A DNA stretch of 22,850 nucleotides from Prevotella sp. UBA1104 (lineage in GTDB: Bacteria; Bacteroidota; Bacteroidia; Bacteroidales; Bacteroidaceae). The first letter of the stretch is position 1. Each line of letters opens with the position of its first letter. Shown in pieces: positions 6,687-13,255 of the stretch. The notes below the pieces were generated by a model. That model ran no database searches, was not told where the DNA came from, and saw only the letters and a list, made by a program, of their open reading frames with translations. Location: NCBI GenBank assembly GCA_002314055.1, contig DCBP01000001.1, positions 2,820-25,669 on the forward strand. The letters are read 5' to 3'. A program made the translations under genes and the position numbers.

Positions 6687-6947
6687 ATGCCTGAAATATT
6701 TAGATTCTACGGATTCTCGTTTTTCTTTTATAGCAGGGAACACGAACCGCCCCATGTTCATGTAGAAGGAACAGAAGGCATTGCTATATTCGACTGGAAT
6801 GGAGAAAAATTCATACTAAGAGAAAAACATAAAATAAAGAACAACGACTTAAAGCGTATAGCTCTTGTAATAGACGAGAATGCAGATATTATATTGAATA
6901 GATGGAAATCATATTTTGGAAAGGAGGCAGAAGATGAAAATTATTAA
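6687..6947 (+). CDS. DUF4160-family small protein, probable toxin-like partner
   Basis: This 86-residue protein carries the DUF4160 signature near its start: a Phe/aromatic run (FRFYGFSFFFYSREH) followed by EPPHVHVEG, with the conserved Pro-Pro-His-Val-His. A further conserved strand (AIFDWNGEKF) and a C-terminal Asn-Arg-Trp helix (ILNRWKSYFG) follow. DUF4160 genes are commonly found beside DUF2442 genes and the pairs are often described as toxin-antitoxin-like; the biochemical activity is not established here. Its last 14 bases overlap the next gene, so the two are translationally coupled. It has its own promoter and sits between a repeat copy and a terminator, as a self-contained module would. 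Confidence 0.85.
   Translation: MPEIFRFYGFSFFFYSREHEPPHVHVEGTEGIAIFDWNGEKFILREKHKIKNNDLKRIALVIDENADIILNRWKSYFGKEAEDENY
6921..6927 (+). promoter_or_regulatory. strong Shine-Dalgarno sequence that sets the DUF2442 start
   Basis: AAGGAGG at 6921-6927 stands 6 nt before ATG 6934 and lies inside the upstream gene. Such a good site is uncommon in Bacteroidota, and it favours ATG 6934 over the in-frame ATG at 6916. Confidence 0.65.
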
Positions 6948-7338
6948 AATTTGGTTTGAAGGTGATTATCTTTACGGCAAAGACGAGAACGGCAAGACAT
7001 ACCGGCAGTCTTTATTATGGTACAAGAACCTAAGGAATGCAACGGACGAGGAACGGAAGAAATATACTTTCGGATATGACGGCATACATTGGCGGAATCT
7101 TGATGAAGACGTGAGCTTTGAAAGCTTCGCTTATGAAGATGCAGAGCCAACAAAATTACAACGTTTCTTTTTGTCGCATCCCGAGATAAACGTGGCAGAA
7201 TTTGCAAGAATAATTGGGATTAATCCCTCACTTCTCCGCAATTACATCAATGGATTCAAAAAGCCGTCAAAGGAGCGCGAACAAATGATTTTTGAAAAAT
7301 TACGCCACATAGGACAAGAATATATGGCTTTAGCATGA
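6934..7338 (+). CDS. DUF2442 protein with C-terminal helix-turn-helix, probable antitoxin-like partner
   Basis: The chosen start (MKIIKIWFEGDYLYG) gives 134 residues. An ATG 18 nt earlier adds MERRQK but places the ribosome binding site inside the gene. Residues of about 1-75 match DUF2442: a beta-rich start, YRQSLLWYKNLRNATDEERKKYTF, then DGIHWRNLDEDVSFE. Residues of about 85-130 form a Cro/C1-type HTH (INVAEFARIIGINPSLLRNYINGFKKPS). The HTH suggests DNA binding, so it may repress its own operon (inference). It overlaps the DUF4160 gene by 14 bp, and a strong terminator starts 31 nt after the stop. Confidence 0.85.
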   Translation: MKIIKIWFEGDYLYGKDENGKTYRQSLLWYKNLRNATDEERKKYTFGYDGIHWRNLDEDVSFESFAYEDAEPTKLQRFFLSHPEINVAEFARIIGINPSLLRNYINGFKKPSKEREQMIFEKLRHIGQEYMALA

Positions 7339-7364
7339 ATATTAATACACATAATATATATATA

Positions 7365-7467
7365 CGCGAAAAGGACCTCGACACCACGTCGAAGTCCTTT
7401 TCATCATTTTGAATGTCTTAGCTGTTAGTATTAATGTAGCATGTAATTCTGAAAATCAGTGTTTTGA
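7365..7467 (-). ncRNA. candidate small RNA of about 100 nt
   Basis: A minus-strand promoter matches the Bacteroidota consensus exactly: TTTG (7504-7501), 20 nt, TACCTTTG (7480-7473). The only downstream feature is the bidirectional terminator at 7401-7369. The predicted transcript of about 100 nt has no Shine-Dalgarno and no convincing coding frame. It is antisense to nothing but the terminator region of the DUF2442 gene. Confidence 0.35.
7369..7401. terminator. bidirectional intrinsic terminator
   Basis: AAAAGGAC (7369-7376) pairs with GTCCTTTT (7394-7401), and CGAC (7379-7382) with GTCG (7388-7391), around an ACCAC loop. It ends the DUF4160/DUF2442 operon on the plus strand and can equally end a minus-strand transcript coming from 7467. 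Confidence 0.85.
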
Positions 7468-7534
7468 TGTTGCAAAGGTATTGCAAAACTTGATATAAGA
7501 CAAATATTTTGGGCTTTTAAACAAAAAAACCTAC

Positions 7535-7562
7535 GTAAACGTTTACAACAATAGTGTACACT
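7535..7562. promoter_or_regulatory. two neighbouring perfect palindromes, possible operators
   Basis: GTAAACGTTTAC (7535-7546) is a perfect 12-bp palindrome of the shape bound by LacI/GalR-family repressors. AGTGTACACT (7553-7562) is a perfect 10-bp palindrome 17 bp away, centre to centre. Both lie upstream of the hemolysin III promoter. No regulator gene is visible nearby. Confidence 0.4.
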
Positions 7563-7618
7563 TAACAACCCAAATTTAGGATTTTTCGCTTTTCTTTTGT
7601 ATCATTACTTCTTTTGTT

Positions 7619-7649
7619 TTTGAGAAAGGAAAATAAAGCCTTACCTTTG
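7619..7649 (+). promoter_or_regulatory. promoter of the hemolysin III gene
   Basis: TTTG (7619-7622), 19 nt, TACCTTTG (7642-7649) is an exact match to the Bacteroidota promoter pattern, 40 nt before the start codon. Confidence 0.6.
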
Positions 7650-7689
7650 TCTGCTGTTTAAGAATTCAATCATTTTCTAAGACTATAAC

Positions 7690-8340
7690 ATGAAGATATA
7701 TTTTTCTCATAAAGAGGAACTATGGAACTCTTGGTCGCATTTCGGCGGCGTTGTAATGGGAATCGGTGTTGGTATTGCATTCCTGATATTTTGCATCGGC
7801 CACAAAAATGCATGGGCGACAGCCGGAGTGTCGCTGTATCTCTTCGGAATGCTATGCTCGTATATTGCTTCTACCGTATACCACGCTTTGAGCGCACGCA
7901 GTGTGTGGAAGGAACGGCTACGCAAATGGGATCATGCGGCTATCTACTGGCATATTGCCGGCAGTTACTCTCCGCTGACGCTTATTGCCCTGCGCCAGGA
8001 CGGCGGATGGGGATGGGGCTTGTTCGGTTTTATCTGGACATGCGCAATAGTGGGCACGGTGATGAGTTTCCACAAGTTGAAGGACCACAGCAATTTCGAA
8101 ACGTCGTGCTTCGTTGCTATGGGACTGAGTATTCTGGTTGCTTTCAAACCTTTGCTGCATAGCGTGAGTGCGGCGGCAGTGATTTGGATTATCGCCGAAG
8201 GGGTTTGCTATATCACGGGGGCTGTGTTCTACAGTCTTAACAAGCGTAAATACATGCACAGCGTGTTCCACTTCTTTGTCCTTGCCGGTAGCATCTGCCA
8301 TATCGTGGCGGTATGGGATGTGCTGATGGAATACATTTAA
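7690..8340 (+). CDS. hemolysin III (HlyIII/YqfA, PAQR-like) family membrane protein
   Basis: This 216-residue integral membrane protein has about seven hydrophobic segments. It starts with the family N-terminus (EELWNSWSHFGGVVMGIGVGI). Family residues expected at the metal site are present: Ser-x3-His in IASTVYHAL (about 58-66), the Asp-His pair in RKWDHAAIYWHIAGSY, and the C-terminal HSVFHFFVLAGSICH with two histidines. The length is normal for the family. Members are related to PAQR receptors/hydrolases; the bacterial function is poorly known, and the name hemolysin comes from a Bacillus cereus homologue. It has its own promoter, is transcribed alone and converges on cysS. Confidence 0.9.
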   Translation: MKIYFSHKEELWNSWSHFGGVVMGIGVGIAFLIFCIGHKNAWATAGVSLYLFGMLCSYIASTVYHALSARSVWKERLRKWDHAAIYWHIAGSYSPLTLIALRQDGGWGWGLFGFIWTCAIVGTVMSFHKLKDHSNFETSCFVAMGLSILVAFKPLLHSVSAAAVIWIIAEGVCYITGAVFYSLNKRKYMHSVFHFFVLAGSICHIVAVWDVLMEYI

Positions 8341-8348
8341 GATTGAAA

Positions 8349-8379
8349 AATATTAAAGAGTGAAAAAACATTTAATATT
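8349..8379. repeat. 9-bp AT-rich inverted repeat after the hemolysin III gene
   Basis: AATATTAAA (8349-8357) and TTTAATATT (8371-8379) are perfect reverse complements with a 13-nt spacer, followed by short GATTGAAA-like direct repeats. Confidence 0.35.
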
Positions 8380-8413
8380 AAAAGATTGAAAGATTGGAAA
8401 ATCTGAATTATAG

Positions 8414-8457
8414 ATGCGGATTACCTTTTCTATTTTACAAGAAAAGATAATCCGCAT
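8414..8457. terminator. hairpin terminator between convergent genes
   Basis: ATGCGGATTA (8414-8423) pairs with TAATCCGCAT (8448-8457). CTTTTC (8425-8430) pairs with GAAAAG (8441-8446), with one mismatch between the two helices. It lies between hemolysin III and cysS and can act in both directions. Confidence 0.6.
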
Positions 8458-8464
8458 TCTTCAT

Positions 8465-8483
8465 TTCGCTGAGCGTCAGCGAA
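8465..8483. repeat. short perfect hairpin TTCGCTGA/TCAGCGAA
   Basis: TTCGCTGA (8465-8472) and TCAGCGAA (8476-8483) are perfect complements with a 3-nt loop, amid repeated TTCATTCTTC sequence. It is the middle of three stacked hairpins in this convergent gap. Confidence 0.45.
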
Positions 8484-8504
8484 GCAATTCTTCATTCTTC
8501 ATTT

Positions 8505-8540
8505 AAATAAATTCTCAAGCCGAGGCTTGAAAATTTATTT
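8505..8540 (-). terminator. terminator hairpin overlapping the cysS stop codon
   Basis: The arms 8505-8520 (AAATAAATTCTCAAGC) and 8525-8540 (GCTTGAAAATTTATTT) are complementary except for one base, around a 4-nt loop. The hairpin includes the cysS stop codon (8535-8537). Confidence 0.55.
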
Positions 8541-10025
8541 ATTCAGTCTCCATGTTACGCCGTCCTTAGTGTCGTTCACCTCGAAGCCTGCATCCTTCAG
8601 TGCATCACGAATCTGGTCGCTCGTAGCCCAGTCCTTGGCAGCCTTGGCCTTGGCACGAAGGTCGAGCACCATATCCATAACCTTTCCGAATGCCTCCTCG
8701 CGGGCATCGCTCGAATCAGAGCGCTCGTCTTTCAGTCCGAGAATATCGAAGGCGAAAGTGCGCATAGTGTCTGAAAGTTCCTTAAGGCAGTCGGCACATA
8801 TCGTTGCCTTATGGTCGATGAGTTTGTTCACCGTAGAGCATGCCTCGAACAAGTAGCTGATTACCTGTGGAGTGGCAAAGTCGTCGTTCATGGCATCGTA
8901 ACACTTCTGGCGCAATTCCTTCACGAGTTTTTCTGTCTCGGCATCACATTTGTCGCTTACCGGCACATGCTCCAAATCCGCAATACCGTTCATCAGTTTC
9001 TCCAGTCCCTTCTCGCTTGCCTTTAGAGCCTCGTTAGAGAAGTCCACTGTGCCGCGATAGTGTGCCGAAAGGATGAAGAAGCGGATTGTCATTGGCGAAT
9101 AAGCCTGCTCCAGGAGCTTATGCTTTCCGGTGAAGAACTCCTCAAGGGTGATGAAGTTGCCGAGACTCTTGCCCATCTTCTGCCCGTTGATGGTCAGCAT
9201 ATTGTTGTGCATCCAGTATTTCACCATCTGGTCGCCCTGACTTGCCACGGCTTGTGCTATCTCACATTCGTGATGCGGGAAAACGAGGTCCATTCCTCCC
9301 CCGTGGATATCGAAGTGGTCGCCGAGGTATTTCCTGCCCATCGCCGTGCACTCGCAGTGCCATCCCGGGAATCCGTCGCTCCACGGACTTGGCCAGCGCA
9401 TGATATGCTCTGGCGAAGCTTTCTTCCAAAGAGCGAAGTCCACCTGGTTTTTCTTCTCCCCCACTCCATCGAGCTGTCGGCTCTCGTTGATAACGTCGTC
9501 GAGGTTGCGGTGAGAGAGGATGCCGTAGTGGTGCACCTTATTATATTTCTCGATATCGAAATACACACTGCCGTTGCTGACGTATGCAAATCCGTTGTCG
9601 ATTATCTGTTTCACGAGTTCTTCCTGCTCGATAATATGTCCCGAGGCATGCGGTTCGATGCTTGGCGGCAGAACATTCAGCGCCTTCATTGCGTCATGAT
9701 AGCGGTTGGTATAATACTGTGCTATCTCCATCGGCTCCAACTGCTCCAGTCGTGCCTTCTTCTCAATCTTGTCGTCGCCTTCGTCGGCATCATGCTCAAG
9801 ATGCCCCACATCGGTGATGTTTCTCACGTAGCGCACCTTATAGCCAAGGTGCTTCAAGTAACGGAACACGAGGTCGAATGTTATTGCCGGACGTGCATGT
9901 CCGAGATGCGGATCGCCATATACCGTAGGACCGCATACATACATACCCACATTGGGAGCATGGAGCGGTTCGAAACGCTCTTTCTTCCTTGTGAGGGTAT
10001 TGTAAATAAGAAGTGTTTGTTGCAT
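8535..10025 (-). CDS. cysS: cysteine--tRNA ligase
   Basis: This cytoplasmic class I aminoacyl-tRNA synthetase charges tRNA-Cys. At 496 residues it has the normal length. It shows the HIGH motif as HLGH (40-43), inside CGPTVYGDPHLGHARPA. Zinc ligands are Cys31, the Cys in PGWHCECTAMG (about 220), and the His/Glu in FPHHECEIAQ (about 252). The KMSKS motif appears as KMGKSLGN (about 287). The N-terminal Rossmann fold runs to about 310, followed by the anticodon-binding helical region, and the end is GFEVNDTKDGVTWRL. The start MQQTLLIYNTLTRKKE agrees with homologues. It is followed by a hairpin terminator. It reads in the same direction as the YitT gene upstream but with a 155-nt repeat-bearing gap, so joint transcription is uncertain. 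Confidence 0.98.
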   Translation of the reverse strand: MQQTLLIYNTLTRKKERFEPLHAPNVGMYVCGPTVYGDPHLGHARPAITFDLVFRYLKHLGYKVRYVRNITDVGHLEHDADEGDDKIEKKARLEQLEPMEIAQYYTNRYHDAMKALNVLPPSIEPHASGHIIEQEELVKQIIDNGFAYVSNGSVYFDIEKYNKVHHYGILSHRNLDDVINESRQLDGVGEKKNQVDFALWKKASPEHIMRWPSPWSDGFPGWHCECTAMGRKYLGDHFDIHGGGMDLVFPHHECEIAQAVASQGDQMVKYWMHNNMLTINGQKMGKSLGNFITLEEFFTGKHKLLEQAYSPMTIRFFILSAHYRGTVDFSNEALKASEKGLEKLMNGIADLEHVPVSDKCDAETEKLVKELRQKCYDAMNDDFATPQVISYLFEACSTVNKLIDHKATICADCLKELSDTMRTFAFDILGLKDERSDSSDAREEAFGKVMDMVLDLRAKAKAAKDWATSDQIRDALKDAGFEVNDTKDGVTWRLNK

Positions 10026-10065
10026 ATTGTTTTGTTTTTATTGTTTTCTTTATTGGGAGGAATGG

Positions 10066-10184
10066 GAGAACTGGGACTGATAGGACGAATATGACGAATA
10101 GGATAAATAAGTCTGATAGGACAAATAGGTCTAATAATCTCTAATCCCTAATCCATCACCCCTAATCCATTACTAATCCATCAC
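10066..10184. repeat. degenerate short tandem repeats between cysS and the YitT gene
   Basis: Two adjoining arrays are visible. At 10066-10134 there are variants of GATAGGACGAATA (GATAGGACGAATATGACGAA, then AGGATAAATAAGTCTGATAGG). At 10141-10184 there are four CTAATCC units, three of them followed by ATCAC, ATTA or ATCAC. The second array runs to the YitT stop codon. No gene is present in this gap. Confidence 0.6.
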
Positions 10185-11071
10185 TTTATCGAGTCGAATC
10201 CTTCTCCGAACACGCCCTGACAGTTTGATTGAGAGACGAGAGCATCCGGATCTATCTTCTTTATATAGTTAAAGATGTCCTGCGACTCATATCTGCGAGC
10301 CATGACAATCAGGATGTCTACCTCCTGTTTAGAATACCATCCTTTTCCCTCAATAAGTGTCACGCCACGATGAATCTTCTTGTTGATAACATCGGCAATG
10401 TCCTTATAATGCTTGGATATGATGATAAACTGCACCGTCTGGCGAGTACCGTTTACTACATAATCACAGACGTAGCTTGCTATAAGCGTAAAGGCAACGC
10501 CATATACTATAGTCTCCATACTATGGAAAAGCAGATATGAAGATGAGATAATAGTAATGTCGATAAACTGCATTGCTCTACCGAAACTCATCCTGAAATG
10601 CTTATTGAGCAAGGCAATGATAATGTCTGTACCACCCGTGGAGCCGTTATGTGAATAGATAAGTCCTAATCCGGCACCGCAAAGCACACCGCCAATCAGC
10701 ACATGCATAAACTTGTCGTCACCTGCCGTAACAAGCGGATAGCTTATAAACAGCGGTTGCAGAAAGCGAACAAGCATTGCAAGCAGCGTTACGCCGATTA
10801 CCGTGCGGTAAATAAACTTACGTGTCAATGCTTTCAATGCGATACCGAGCATCAGAAAGTTTAGAATCCAGATGGAATAACCTGGAGAAAACGACGTGGC
10901 ATAGAAAATCAAAGCCGATAGTCCGGACACACCGCCCATCACAACCTTCTCTGGAAGAATAAAGGCTGTATAGCCAACGGAATAAAGAAGGACTCCGAGA
11001 AATATCATCAGGAAATCCTTCATCTGCTCATGATCCGGCTTCAGTCTTGCCAAAGAGAAACTATTGCTCAT
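10181..11071 (-). CDS. YitT family membrane protein (DUF161 plus DUF2179)
   Basis: This 296-residue membrane protein has five to six hydrophobic segments between residues of about 20 and 205. It carries the family motifs FILPEKVVMGGVSGLSALIFY and, typically, GLGLIYSHNGSTGGTDIIIALLNK. The C-terminal cytoplasmic domain (about 210-290: VQFIIISKHYKDIADVINKKIHRGVTLIEGKGWYS, then VMARRYESQDIFNYIKKIDPDALVSQSN) is DUF2179. The length fits the family. The function is not established; transport has been suggested for some members. An exact-match promoter lies upstream, facing away from the polymerase gene with which it shares a 138-nt divergent region. Confidence 0.92.
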   Translation of the reverse strand: MSNSFSLARLKPDHEQMKDFLMIFLGVLLYSVGYTAFILPEKVVMGGVSGLSALIFYATSFSPGYSIWILNFLMLGIALKALTRKFIYRTVIGVTLLAMLVRFLQPLFISYPLVTAGDDKFMHVLIGGVLCGAGLGLIYSHNGSTGGTDIIIALLNKHFRMSFGRAMQFIDITIISSSYLLFHSMETIVYGVAFTLIASYVCDYVVNGTRQTVQFIIISKHYKDIADVINKKIHRGVTLIEGKGWYSKQEVDILIVMARRYESQDIFNYIKKIDPDALVSQSNCQGVFGEGFDSIK

Positions 11072-11102
11072 GTATTATTCTTGTTTATTTTAATTGTATA
11101 TG

Positions 11103-11134
11103 CAAAGATATACTAAATAAAAAGACTCGCCAAA
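11103..11134 (-). promoter_or_regulatory. promoter of the YitT gene
   Basis: Minus-strand TTTG (11134-11131), 20 nt, TATCTTTG (11110-11103) is a full match to the Bacteroidota promoter pattern, about 32 nt before the start codon. Confidence 0.65.
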
Positions 11135-11163
11135 TTTAATTAAAGAAATAATGATTACCTTTG
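11135..11163 (+). promoter_or_regulatory. -7 element and palindrome for the polymerase operon
   Basis: TACCTTTG (11156-11163) is a -7 match, 46 nt before the ATG, with a poor -33. A perfect palindrome TTTAATTAAA (11135-11144) lies between the two divergent promoters and could be an operator. A damage-response role would be inference. Confidence 0.4.
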
Positions 11164-11209
11164 TAAAACAATAAGGATTTTTACTCTGTGCGACATTATT
11201 ATCCAATAT

Positions 11210-12718
11210 ATGGAACAGGAAACAACCAAAACATACATAGCCATCGACTTGAAGTCTTTCTACGCATCCGTGGAATGTTCCGACAGGGGGCTCGACCCTC
11301 TGCAGACGAACCTTGTCGTTGCCGACAAGAGTCGCACGGACAAGACTATCTGTCTTGCCGTGTCGCCTTCGCTCAAGGCATACGGCATTGGCGGAAGGGC
11401 AAGACTTTTTGAGGTTGTGCAAAGCGTCAGACGCATCAACGGAGAAAGGAAGATGCACTGCGGAGGCTGTTTTAAGGGGAAGTCAGCTTTCGATCCGGAG
11501 TTGAAGCTTCATCCCGACTGGGAGCTCGACTATATCGTGGCAAAGCCACGAATGGCACGGTATATCGAGGTGAGCACACAGATTTACGGCATATACCTTA
11601 AATATATAGCCCAAGAGGATATCCACGTATATTCCATCGACGAGGTGTTCATGGACGTTACTCCTTATCTAAAGCATCTGAAGATGACGGCTCATGAGCT
11701 TGCAATGACCATGATTCAAGACGTGTTGAAGACTACAGGCATAACGGCTACTGCCGGCATCGGAACTAATATGTATCTCTGTAAGGTGGCGATGGATATC
11801 GTGGCAAAACATATCCCTGCCGATAAGGATGGAGTGAGGATTGCTGAGCTCGACGAGATGAATTACCGCAAACAACTTTGGAGCCACCGCCCGCTGACTG
11901 ACTTCTGGCGCGTGGGCAGGGGGATCGCTAAAAGACTTGAACCTTATGGTATATACACGATGGGCGACATCGCACTTCAGTCGGAACGGAACGAGGAACT
12001 CCTCTACAGGCTCTTTGGCGTCAATGCGGAATTGCTTATCGACCATGCCTGGGGGTGGGAACCATGCACGATGCAGGCGATTAAGGAATATAAACCCGCA
12101 GTGAACTCACTGAGCCAAGGACAGGTGTTGCAATGTCCTTATACCTACAAGAAAGCTCTCGTCGTGATAAAAGAAATGGCGGAAGCTCTGGCGCTCGACC
12201 TTGTCGACAAGCGACTTGTTGCCCACAGCATCGGAATCTACGTGGGATACGATGCCGAGAGTCTCACTTCGTATGAAGCCGGATATACTCCTATTCGCGA
12301 CGTGGCACTAAACCATTACGGAAAGATTGTGCCGAAACCCGTGAACGGAGGGACAAGACTCCCCCGTCCCACTTCGTCTACAAGACTGATTACTGAAGCG
12401 GCGGTAGCTTTATTCACAAAACTCGTTGACTCAACCCTGTTGATAAGGCGACTGAATATAACTGCCGGCAATGTTGTGAGCGAAGACAAGATTGAAGATA
12501 AACAGCCTCAACAGCTTGACCTCTTCACCGACTATGATGCTCTGCGCCACGAACGTGAGAAGGAGGACAAACTTCTTGCTAAGGAGCGCCGCATGCAGGA
12601 GGCTGTGATAAAAATAAAGAAGTCGTTCGGTAAGAACACTATTCTAAAGGCTCTCGATTTTGAGGAGGGAGCCACGGCAAGGGAGAGAAACGAACAGATT
12701 GGAGGACACCATGAATGA
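11210..12718 (+). CDS. Y-family DNA polymerase (UmuC/DinB-like) with beta-clamp motif
   Basis: This 502-residue error-prone translesion polymerase extends DNA past lesions. The first catalytic Asp13 and the steric-gate region are in YIAIDLKSFYASVE. The second catalytic pair, Asp144-Glu145, is in VYSIDEVFMDV. TAGIGTNMYLCKVAMD matches the palm/finger core, and FWRVGRGIAKRLEPYGIYTMGDIA is the helix-hairpin-helix thumb region. The little-finger domain follows (about 280-420). QQLDLF (about 436-441) is a sliding-clamp binding motif. Extra length and the start KTYIAIDLKSFYASVEC resemble the UvrX/YqjW-like branch rather than classical 350-residue DinB. Its last 8 bases overlap the next gene, a YolD-like partner, as in Firmicutes polymerase pairs. 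Confidence 0.93.
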   Translation: MEQETTKTYIAIDLKSFYASVECSDRGLDPLQTNLVVADKSRTDKTICLAVSPSLKAYGIGGRARLFEVVQSVRRINGERKMHCGGCFKGKSAFDPELKLHPDWELDYIVAKPRMARYIEVSTQIYGIYLKYIAQEDIHVYSIDEVFMDVTPYLKHLKMTAHELAMTMIQDVLKTTGITATAGIGTNMYLCKVAMDIVAKHIPADKDGVRIAELDEMNYRKQLWSHRPLTDFWRVGRGIAKRLEPYGIYTMGDIALQSERNEELLYRLFGVNAELLIDHAWGWEPCTMQAIKEYKPAVNSLSQGQVLQCPYTYKKALVVIKEMAEALALDLVDKRLVAHSIGIYVGYDAESLTSYEAGYTPIRDVALNHYGKIVPKPVNGGTRLPRPTSSTRLITEAAVALFTKLVDSTLLIRRLNITAGNVVSEDKIEDKQPQQLDLFTDYDALRHEREKEDKLLAKERRMQEAVIKIKKSFGKNTILKALDFEEGATARERNEQIGGHHE

Positions 12719-12899
12719 ATTAAATACGACTATGGATTATGAATTGAAAAAATATGAGTCGATACTGAACCTTCCGCACCACGTATCGAAGAGACATCAA
12801 CAGATGTCTTTGCTAAACAGGGCTGCACAATTTGCTCCGTTCTCGGCACTCACCGGATACGAGGAAGCGATAAAGAAAACAGCAGACAAGTTAAAATAA
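12711..12899 (+). CDS. YolD-like small protein
   Basis: The chosen start (MNELNTTMDYELKKYE) gives 62 residues. It is supported by GGAGG at 12701-12705, 5 nt before ATG 12711; a longer in-frame start at 12660 would lie deep within the polymerase gene. The signature HHVSKRHQQMSLLNRAAQFAPFSALTGYEEAIKKTA is the YolD-like domain. Such proteins accompany Y-family polymerases and have been proposed to serve as UmuD-like partners (established as a proposal, not proven here). It overlaps the polymerase stop by 8 bp, so the two are translationally coupled. Confidence 0.85.
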   Translation: MNELNTTMDYELKKYESILNLPHHVSKRHQQMSLLNRAAQFAPFSALTGYEEAIKKTADKLK

Positions 12900-13007
12900 G
12901 CCGTCTTTATCAAACATGACAAGAGGTGGTTTCTTTAAAAATTTTGATTAAGACGTAGTTTTTGCTAATGTTATTGCATATATAGAATAAATAAAACTCC
13001 ATTAACT

Positions 13008-13143
13008 ATGAACAAAATTATTCTATCGATACTTCTCTCACTTGCAATACCAATACCGGGAGGCGCTTAGAACCATGCCTAACGGTGTATATATAATAAG
13101 GAGAAACGGGAAGGCTGTAAAGATTAGAGTCGAAAACAGATAA
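13008..13143 (+). pseudogene. remnant: signal peptide plus C-terminal sorting tail
   Basis: ATG 13008 begins a typical signal peptide (MNKIILSILLSLAIPIPGGA) that hits TAG at 13068. Seven bases on, in another frame, 13075-13143 reads MPNGVYIIRRNGKAVKIRV followed by ENR and a stop, which matches the GVYIV..NGK..K tails of exported Bacteroidales proteins. The two ends of a secreted protein are thus present with the middle missing and the frame shifted. A decayed gene after a large internal deletion is the simplest reading. Two tiny real peptides cannot be excluded. Confidence 0.55.
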
Positions 13144-13159
13144 CACGCATGTAAGCAAA

Positions 13160-13194
13160 AAAATCCGCAATACCCAAAAGACATTGCGGATTTT
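13160..13194. terminator. bidirectional intrinsic terminator
   Basis: AAAATCCGCAAT (13160-13171) and ATTGCGGATTTT (13183-13194) are perfect 12-bp complements with an 11-nt loop, flanked by A-runs on the left and TTTT on the right. It separates the plus-strand remnant from the leftward surface-protein operon. Confidence 0.8.
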
Positions 13195-13213
13195 ATCATT
13201 ATAATTTATGCGG

Positions 13214-13239
13214 ATTTCATTCTTGAACAAGAATGAAAT
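13214..13239 (-). terminator. near-perfect 26-bp palindrome after the surface-protein operon
   Basis: ATTTCATTCTTG (13214-13225) and CAAGAATGAAAT (13228-13239) are perfect complements separated by only two bases. It lies 16 nt past the stop of the leftward gene, and with the next hairpin it would end that transcript. Confidence 0.55.
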
Positions 13240-13255
13240 GCAAATACACAGCAAA

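Noticed and set aside
9060..10094. 344-residue plus-strand open frame
   Set aside because: It is antisense to cysS, whose motifs are certain; the reading is a shadow of the real gene.
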